Of a DNA stretch of 64,000 bases, positions 59,245-64,000 are shown piece after piece (within the stretch, counting starts at the first letter, position 1; the number at the start of each line of letters is the position of its first letter). The stretch is from Bradyrhizobium lablabi (GTDB lineage: Bacteria; Pseudomonadota; Alphaproteobacteria; Rhizobiales; Xanthobacteraceae), in assembly GCF_018129385.1 (NCBI RefSeq), contig NZ_JAFCLN010000011.1, positions 142,262 to 206,261 of the forward strand, written 5' to 3'. The translations under genes were made by a program, and so were the position numbers. The notes below the pieces were generated by a model. That model was not told the origin of the DNA, made no database searches, and saw only the letters and a list, made by a program, of their open reading frames with translations.

Positions 59245-59724
59245 CTACGCCGTCAGCGCATGCGCGTGTGCGCCGGCGGCGATTGCCGCATCGTTCGGAT
59301 CGAGCTCGAGCTGCAATCCGCGCTGGCCGCCATTGACGAACACGGTCATGTTGGAAAGCGCCGCCTGCTCGATCGCGACCGGCACCTTCTTCTTCTGGCC
59401 GAACGGCGAGATGCCGCCGACATGATAGCCGGTGATCCGCTCGGCATCGGCCGGGCGCATCATGTTGGCCGACTTGCCGCCGAGCGCGGCGGCCAGCTTC
59501 TTCATGCTGACCTCGCAATCCGAGGGCACCACGACGCAGACAGGCGCGCCGTCAACTTCCGCCATCAGCGTCTTGAGCACCCGGTGCGGCTCGACGCCGA
59601 GGGCTTCCGCCGCCTGTAGGCCGATGCCGCCGCCGGCCGCCGTGGAATCGTAGACGTAAGTATGAATCTTGAAGGCGATGCCGAGCTTCCTGAGCACGAG
59701 CGTCGCCGGCGTCGATTTTGGCAT
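59245..59724 (-). CDS. ybaK: Cys-tRNA(Pro)/Cys-tRNA deacylase (YbaK/EbsC family)
   Basis: 159 residues of the YbaK/ProX editing family. The substrate-binding strand and the conserved Lys are in ALGVEPHRVLKTLMAEVDG, followed by CVVVPSDCEVSMKKLAAALGGKSANMM and VGGISPFGQKKKVPVAIEQAAL. Trans-editing enzymes of this family hydrolyse Cys from misacylated tRNA-Pro. It is on the minus strand, divergent from purA with a 276-base spacer in which I find no gene. Confidence 0.9.
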   Translation of the reverse strand: MPKSTPATLVLRKLGIAFKIHTYVYDSTAAGGGIGLQAAEALGVEPHRVLKTLMAEVDGAPVCVVVPSDCEVSMKKLAAALGGKSANMMRPADAERITGYHVGGISPFGQKKKVPVAIEQAALSNMTVFVNGGQRGLQLELDPNDAAIAAGAHAHALTA

Positions 59725-60000
59725 CTAAAGGCCTGTCCTAAACCTTACCTTTTAGTCATCCGACACAATAAATTTTCCGGGGATATCAATGGCTTGGACC
59801 CTCCCCGGAAGGCCCGAAAAGCCCCGTTCTTGCTTGCGTCGGCCACCCGCTTCCTTTATCCGGATGGGTGCCCTGATGCGAACGGCCCCGGCCGTGATTT
59901 CGGCTGGGCACGCTAAATCAATGATCCGCAGCGATCGGACCTTTTTTCCACCGGGATCATGCGCTGATCTTCTCGAGTTGCAAGGGATTGGACTTTCGAA

Positions 60001-61293
60001 ATGGCCAATGTTGTCGTCGTCGGCGCCCAGTGGGGCGACGAAGGGAAGGGCAAGATCGTCGACTGGTTATCGGAGCAGGCCGACATCGTCGTGCGCTTCC
60101 AGGGCGGCCACAATGCCGGCCACACGCTGGTCATCAACGGCAACACCTACAAGCTGGCGCTGCTGCCCTCCGGCGTGCTGCGGCCGTCAAAACTCGCCGT
60201 CATCGGCAATGGCGTGGTGTTCGATCCGCAGGCGTTCCTTGACGAGGTCGAGCGGCTGAAAGGGCAGGGCGTCGCGGTCGGCCCCGATAACTTGCGCATC
60301 GCCGAGAACGTCACGCTGATCCTGCCGCTGCACCGCGAGCTCGATGCCTTGCGCGAGTCGGCCAGCGCGGCGACCGCGATCGGCACCACGCGCCGCGGCA
60401 TCGGCCCGGCCTATGAGGACAAGGCCGGCCGCAGAGCCATCCGCCTGATGGATCTCGCCGACCCGCAGACACTGCCGCACAAGATCGAACGCCTGCTGGC
60501 GCACCACAACGCGCTGCGCCGCGGCCTCAACCTGCCGGAATTCGACGCCGGCGATATCCTGAAAGAGCTGACGGCGCTGGCGCCAAAGCTCTTGCCCTAC
60601 ACCGAGACGGTGTGGCGGCTGCTCGACATCAAGCGCCGCGAGGGCAAGCGCATCCTGTTCGAGGGCGCGCAGGGCGCGTTGCTCGACGTCGACCACGGCA
60701 CCTATCCTTACGTCACCTCGTCCAATACGGTGGCGGCGCAGGCCGCGACCGGCTCGGGCATGGGTCCGGGTGCGGTCGGCTATGTGCTGGGCATCTGCAA
60801 GGCCTATACGACCCGGGTTGGGCTGGGGCCGTTCCCGACCGAACTGACCAACGAGATCGGCGAGGAGATCGGCCGCCGCGGCAAGGAGTTTGGCGTCAAT
60901 ACCGGACGCAAGCGCCGCTGCGGCTGGTTCGATGCCGCGCTCGTCCGGCAGACCGTCCGCACCTGCGGCATTCATGGCCTGGCGCTGACCAAGCTCGACA
61001 TCCTGGACGGGTTTGACACCATCGAGGTCTGCACCGGCTATATGCTGGACGGCGAGGAAATCGACCATTTACCGGCTGGCGAGGGCGCGCAGGCCCGGGT
61101 AGAGCCGATCTACGAGACCATCGAGGGCTGGAAGGAGCCGACCGCCAATGCCCGGTCCTGGGCGGACCTGCCGGCCCAGGCGATCAAATATGTCCGAAGG
61201 GTGGAGGAATTGGTGGGCTGTCCCATCGCTTTGCTTTCCACAAGCCCCGAACGCGAGGATACTATCCTGGTCCAAAATCCATTTGAGGCTTAA
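60001..61293 (+). CDS. purA: Adenylosuccinate synthetase
   Basis: 430 residues, the usual length. It joins IMP and aspartate with GTP in the first committed step of AMP synthesis. The GTP-site loop GAQWGDEGKGK is at 8-18 with the catalytic D13, and the catalytic His is at 41 in GGHNAGHTLVI. Later motifs are GTTRRGIGPAYEDKAGR, FEGAQGALLDVDHGTYPYVTSS, GRKRRCGWFDAALVR and the C-terminal LSTSPEREDTI. A ribosome site AAGGGA precedes ATG 60001. It is followed by the membrane-anchored protein gene after 37 bases. Confidence 0.97.
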   Translation: MANVVVVGAQWGDEGKGKIVDWLSEQADIVVRFQGGHNAGHTLVINGNTYKLALLPSGVLRPSKLAVIGNGVVFDPQAFLDEVERLKGQGVAVGPDNLRIAENVTLILPLHRELDALRESASAATAIGTTRRGIGPAYEDKAGRRAIRLMDLADPQTLPHKIERLLAHHNALRRGLNLPEFDAGDILKELTALAPKLLPYTETVWRLLDIKRREGKRILFEGAQGALLDVDHGTYPYVTSSNTVAAQAATGSGMGPGAVGYVLGICKAYTTRVGLGPFPTELTNEIGEEIGRRGKEFGVNTGRKRRCGWFDAALVRQTVRTCGIHGLALTKLDILDGFDTIEVCTGYMLDGEEIDHLPAGEGAQARVEPIYETIEGWKEPTANARSWADLPAQAIKYVRRVEELVGCPIALLSTSPEREDTILVQNPFEA

Positions 61294-61330
61294 CGGGATG
61301 TTACCGGGAAGGCCGCAGTGTTGAGTCGAA

Positions 61331-62971
61331 ATGGCTGATTACTACCCGCTGATCGCAAGAGCCATCGCCGGATTGGACCCCAGTGCTCCCGGCGAGAGCC
61401 GCCGTGCGCTCTATGAGCGGGCCCGCGCGGCGCTGATTCAGCAGCTCCGCAGCGTGCAGCCGCCGCTCAGCGAATCCGAGATCACCCGCGAGCGCCTGGC
61501 GCTGGAAGAGGCGGTCCGCAAAGTCGAATCAGAAGCCGCCCAGCGCGCCCGTGAAGCGTCCCGCTCCGGCAGCGGGCGCGAATCGTTCCGCCGTTCCAAT
61601 CCGCGCCCCGCCGAGGCCGGCGGTGCGCCGGCCGCCTCGCCGCCCCCCGGATCGCCACCTCCCACATCGCCGCGCCCGCGTCCTGCCGCACCGCCGCCGC
61701 CATCGCGCGAGCAGCGTCCGCCGTTCGGCGGGGATGACAGGCCCCCGCGCAACCTCCGCCCGGATCAGCCGCCGCCCGCGCCGCGGCCGCAACCGCCGCA
61801 GCCGCACGTGTCGATGCAGGACCCGCAGCTTTCGCCGGGCCGGGGCGGCCCGCCGCGCCGTGGCGTCGACGATGGTCCTCCGCCGCCGCTCCCGCCGCAG
61901 GCCCCGGGCATGCGCGGCTTTCGCGACATCGCGGCCGATGCCGACGATCTCGGCCGCGCCGCCGCGCAGGCCAACCGCAACGCGCGCAAGACCTACGCCA
62001 ATGTGCCGTCGCCCTCGCCGGAATTCGACCGGCTCGAGCCGAATCTGGAAAACCGCGGCGCCGATCCTGACGCGCCGCCTTATTCCTGGGACGATTCGAT
62101 CGACGAGGGCGACCGCTACGCGGCGCCACCGCAAATGCCGCCGCCGCCGCGCTCGCGCATCGGCTCGGCCGCCGATGACGGCAGGCCAAGCAAGCGCCCG
62201 CGCACCGGCGCGGTGTTTCCGTTCAAGAGCGCGATCGCGGTCGGCATCGTCCTGATCCTGGTCGGCGCCGGCATTTTGTGGGGCAGGCCGCTCGTCAATA
62301 CCGTCACCGGCATGTTCAAGTCGCAGCCGGCGGTGGTGGAGGCCCCGAAGGACCCCGCCGCCACGCCGGGCGTGCGGCCGAAAATTCCCGATCGCGTCGG
62401 CCAGCCTTCGTCGTCGGACCAGGTCGCGCCGATCGCGCAGCGCGTGGTGCTGTATGACGAGGACCCGAGCGATCCCAAGGGCAAGCAATATGTCGGCTCG
62501 GTGGTCTGGCGCACTGAACCCGTGAAGGCGTCCGGCAACCAGAAGCCTGACATTGCCGTGCGCGCCGACATCGAAATCCCCGACCGCAAGTTCAAGATGA
62601 CGATGTCGTTCCGCCGCAACACCGATTCATCGCTGCCGGCGAGCCACACCGCGGAACTCACTTTCATCCTGCCGCAGGATTTCACCGGCGGCGGCGTCGG
62701 CAACGTGCCCGGCATCCTGATGAAGTCGAACGAGCAGGCGCGCGGCACGCCGCTCTCCGCGCTCGCGGTGAAGGTCACCGACGGCTTCTTCCTGGTCGGC
62801 CTGTCCAACGTCGATTCCGAACGCGCGCGCAACCTTCAGCTCCTGAAGGAACGCTCCTGGTTCGACGTGCCGCTGGTCTACGCCAACCAGCGCCGCGCCA
62901 TCATCGCCATCGAAAAAGGCGCCCCCGGCGAACGCGCATTCAACGAAGCGTTCGCGGCGTGGGGGGAGTGA
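61331..62971 (+). CDS. Proline-rich membrane-anchored protein of unknown function
   Basis: 546 residues in three parts. Residues about 1-85 are helical and charged (YYPLIARAIAGLDPSAPGESRRALYERARAALIQQL, typical of a conserved bradyrhizobial N-terminal unit). Residues 85-290 are a Pro/Arg/Gly-rich disordered stretch. A single TM helix follows at about 298-318 (SAIAVGIVLILVGAGILWGR), then a 220-residue C-terminal domain ending in VTDGFFLVGLSNVDSERARNLQLLKERSWFDVP. The N-terminal half is predicted to be cytosolic and the C-terminal domain periplasmic. I do not recognise the family. It may be co-transcribed with purA. Confidence 0.75.
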   Translation: MADYYPLIARAIAGLDPSAPGESRRALYERARAALIQQLRSVQPPLSESEITRERLALEEAVRKVESEAAQRAREASRSGSGRESFRRSNPRPAEAGGAPAASPPPGSPPPTSPRPRPAAPPPPSREQRPPFGGDDRPPRNLRPDQPPPAPRPQPPQPHVSMQDPQLSPGRGGPPRRGVDDGPPPPLPPQAPGMRGFRDIAADADDLGRAAAQANRNARKTYANVPSPSPEFDRLEPNLENRGADPDAPPYSWDDSIDEGDRYAAPPQMPPPPRSRIGSAADDGRPSKRPRTGAVFPFKSAIAVGIVLILVGAGILWGRPLVNTVTGMFKSQPAVVEAPKDPAATPGVRPKIPDRVGQPSSSDQVAPIAQRVVLYDEDPSDPKGKQYVGSVVWRTEPVKASGNQKPDIAVRADIEIPDRKFKMTMSFRRNTDSSLPASHTAELTFILPQDFTGGGVGNVPGILMKSNEQARGTPLSALAVKVTDGFFLVGLSNVDSERARNLQLLKERSWFDVPLVYANQRRAIIAIEKGAPGERAFNEAFAAWGE

Positions 62972-63102
62972 GCGACCGGCAGTTCCGTGGCCTTTCTCCT
63001 CGTGCAATTTTCCGCGCCGACAGACCCGCAAACCCCGTCGAAATTTCCGCAAGACCGTCGTAAGACAGGCGGTCGGATTTTGCTGTGCCCGAGAGGAGCG
63101 GC

Positions 63103-63525
63103 ATGAAACGCTATCTGATCTTCGGCGCGATCGGTCCGCTCATCGGCGGCTTCCTGCTGCTGTTCGTCACCACCTGGACGTCGGGCTACTGGAAGCACAC
63201 CGATCTCGGCGAAATCAAGAAGCTGTTCGTGGTGTTCGCCATGACGCTGCAATACGCCTATCTGTTCGGCATCGTGCCGGCGCTGATGCTGGGGGCGATC
63301 GACGACATCCTCTATCACATCAAGCGGATCGGCTGGGTGGTGCGTGTGCTGATTGTGGGCGCGCTCGGCTTTGTCGCCGCCTATATGCTCTATGGCTCGC
63401 GCGGGCCGGACACCGGCGTCGTGCAGATCATCCTGTACGGAATGGTCGGCTGGGTGCCTGCGACGCTGGCGTCGTTGCTGTCGCATAGGTTTGCGGAAGA
63501 GCACAGGCCTGCTGTTTCGGCCTAG
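63103..63525 (+). CDS. Small multi-pass membrane protein (DUF5413-like)
   Basis: 140 residues with about four hydrophobic helices: YLIFGAIGPLIGGFLLLFVTTW, LFGIVPALMLGAIDDILYH, VVRVLIVGALGFVAAYMLYGS and IILYGMVGWVPATLASLLS. I start at ATG 63103, which follows GAGAGG; a start at 63085 is possible. It resembles the DUF5413 family from memory and has no known function. Confidence 0.65.
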   Translation: MKRYLIFGAIGPLIGGFLLLFVTTWTSGYWKHTDLGEIKKLFVVFAMTLQYAYLFGIVPALMLGAIDDILYHIKRIGWVVRVLIVGALGFVAAYMLYGSRGPDTGVVQIILYGMVGWVPATLASLLSHRFAEEHRPAVSA

Positions 63526-64000
63526 CGACAAAGCGGAATCTTGCCCGACGTAACGCGGCAAATTGACACGAGGGGTGGGCGGGTTCTGATTTTCGGAAGT
63601 CGTGTCAAGCCCCGAGATCAAAAATATTCCGCTTGTCAATTTCGGCAAATCAGAATTATAACAACGGCACCTCATCCCCGAGGAGGGGCGTTGGCCGTCG
63701 CCACCAAACGTTGGGATGGGATGCGGTGGACGCCTCTGTTCAGCAGACGACTGGGCAAGGGCGTACGGCGAAGTCGTGTGGTCCTGGCGCCGCGACGCTG
63801 GCGTTAAGTCGGTGGCATTGTGCTGCCGGCGATGGTGACAACAAGCCCGCTCACCAGGGAGAGCGCGATATAAGCCGTAAAGCCATTGCGCAGGGGATGT
63901 CGGAGTGTTCTCCGCTCACCTGTATGCTCGTGTGCATTTTTTTGTTGCGCAAGCAGCGCACACGGGACCGCGGGTGCAGCGCGCACCCGGCATTCCCTGC
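63526..64000. repeat. Long non-coding repeat region (bradyrhizobial dispersed element)
   Basis: I see no credible gene in these 475 bases. The stretch has a characteristic mix: an A+T-rich part with AAAAATATTCCGCTTGTC (about 63622), CCTCATCCCCGAGGAGGGGCG (about 63671), GGGATGGGATGCGGTGGACG (about 63713), GTGGTCCTGGCGCC (about 63778) and, at the end, GGGTGCAGCGCGCACCCGGCATTCCCTGC. It resembles a long dispersed element that I recall from Bradyrhizobium genomes. A 60-codon frame on the minus strand (63804-63986) is probably a frame that such repeats carry by chance. Recall is not proof; a BLASTN would settle it. Confidence 0.6.

Noticed and set aside
63804..63986. A 60-codon minus-strand frame with a hydrophobic end
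   Set aside because: It lies wholly inside the repeat-like segment, has no ribosome site of note and is probably chance.
1..64000. tRNA, rRNA or CRISPR arrays
   Set aside because: I scanned for the TTCGA(A/G)TC-type T-loop, CCA-ended cloverleafs, rRNA segments and regularly spaced repeats and saw none. The palindromes present are dispersed, not arrays.
1..64000. A prophage, integron or integrative element
   Set aside because: No integrase, transposase, phage structural gene or att-like direct repeats were seen. The low-G+C module at 50.9-52.9 kb has no mobility gene next to it.

Overview
The window is high-G+C chromosomal DNA from an alphaproteobacterium. The best fit is Bradyrhizobium or a close relative in the Nitrobacteraceae. 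The basis is protein recognition (DUF992 secreted proteins, HmuP-HmuTUV heme uptake with an IsdG-like HmuQ, Omp25/31-type barrels, alphaproteobacterial SerC/SerA, Fsr-type MFS) and many dispersed intergenic palindromes of the kind that pack Bradyrhizobium genomes. I see no rRNA, tRNA, CRISPR array, integrase or insertion sequence.

Layout. 0-6 kb: two DUF992 secreted proteins, an atypical EF-G paralogue, a WG-repeat protein and a small XRE-type regulator. 6.0-13.5 kb: a tightly coupled minus-strand operon (XRE regulator, then HyfB, HyfC, HyfE, HyfF, HyfG and HyfI-like genes). It encodes a membrane complex of the hydrogenase-4/complex I superfamily whose large subunit lacks the four nickel-binding cysteines. 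13.6-25.9 kb: mostly housekeeping and envelope genes (acetyltransferase, DUF1275, aroE, two paired secreted proteins, lldD-like, glmM, Fsr-like MFS, two beta-barrel proteins, GST, GNAT). 25.8-28.8 kb: serC-serA with a structured serC leader. 29-34.8 kb: DUF4139 protein, thiolase, phytase-type esterase, AlkB-like protein. 34.9-39.5 kb: heme acquisition (hmuP-hmuT-hmuU-hmuV on minus; hmuQ and a HutX-like gene on plus). 39.5-42.9 kb: amino-acid catabolism (dadA, omega-amino acid:pyruvate aminotransferase, divergent XRE-cupin regulator). 43-47.6 kb: a CUT1-type ABC sugar/polyol importer without an ATPase gene, and a 2-hydroxyacid dehydrogenase. 47.8-50.7 kb: chemoreceptor and a Bug/TctC binding protein. 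50.9-52.9 kb: a lower-G+C two-gene module (calcineurin-like phosphoesterase plus a nucleoside-2-deoxyribosyltransferase-like protein). 52.9-59.7 kb: two EamA transporters, an HD phosphohydrolase, DUF1330, a second FMN alpha-hydroxyacid oxidase, an orphan MlaD-like protein and YbaK. 60-63.5 kb: purA, a proline-rich membrane-anchored protein and a small membrane protein. 63.5-64 kb: a long non-coding repeat.

The two most unusual systems are the cysteine-less hydrogenase-related complex, bracketed by two paralogous XRE regulators, and the phosphoesterase/deoxyribosyltransferase-like pair, which may be an accessory nucleotide-signalling or defence module. Also worth attention are an EF-G paralogue without the catalytic histidine, a twin palindromic operator in front of the ABC importer, a palindromic repeat inside that importer operon, and a heme-uptake locus with no outer-membrane receptor.
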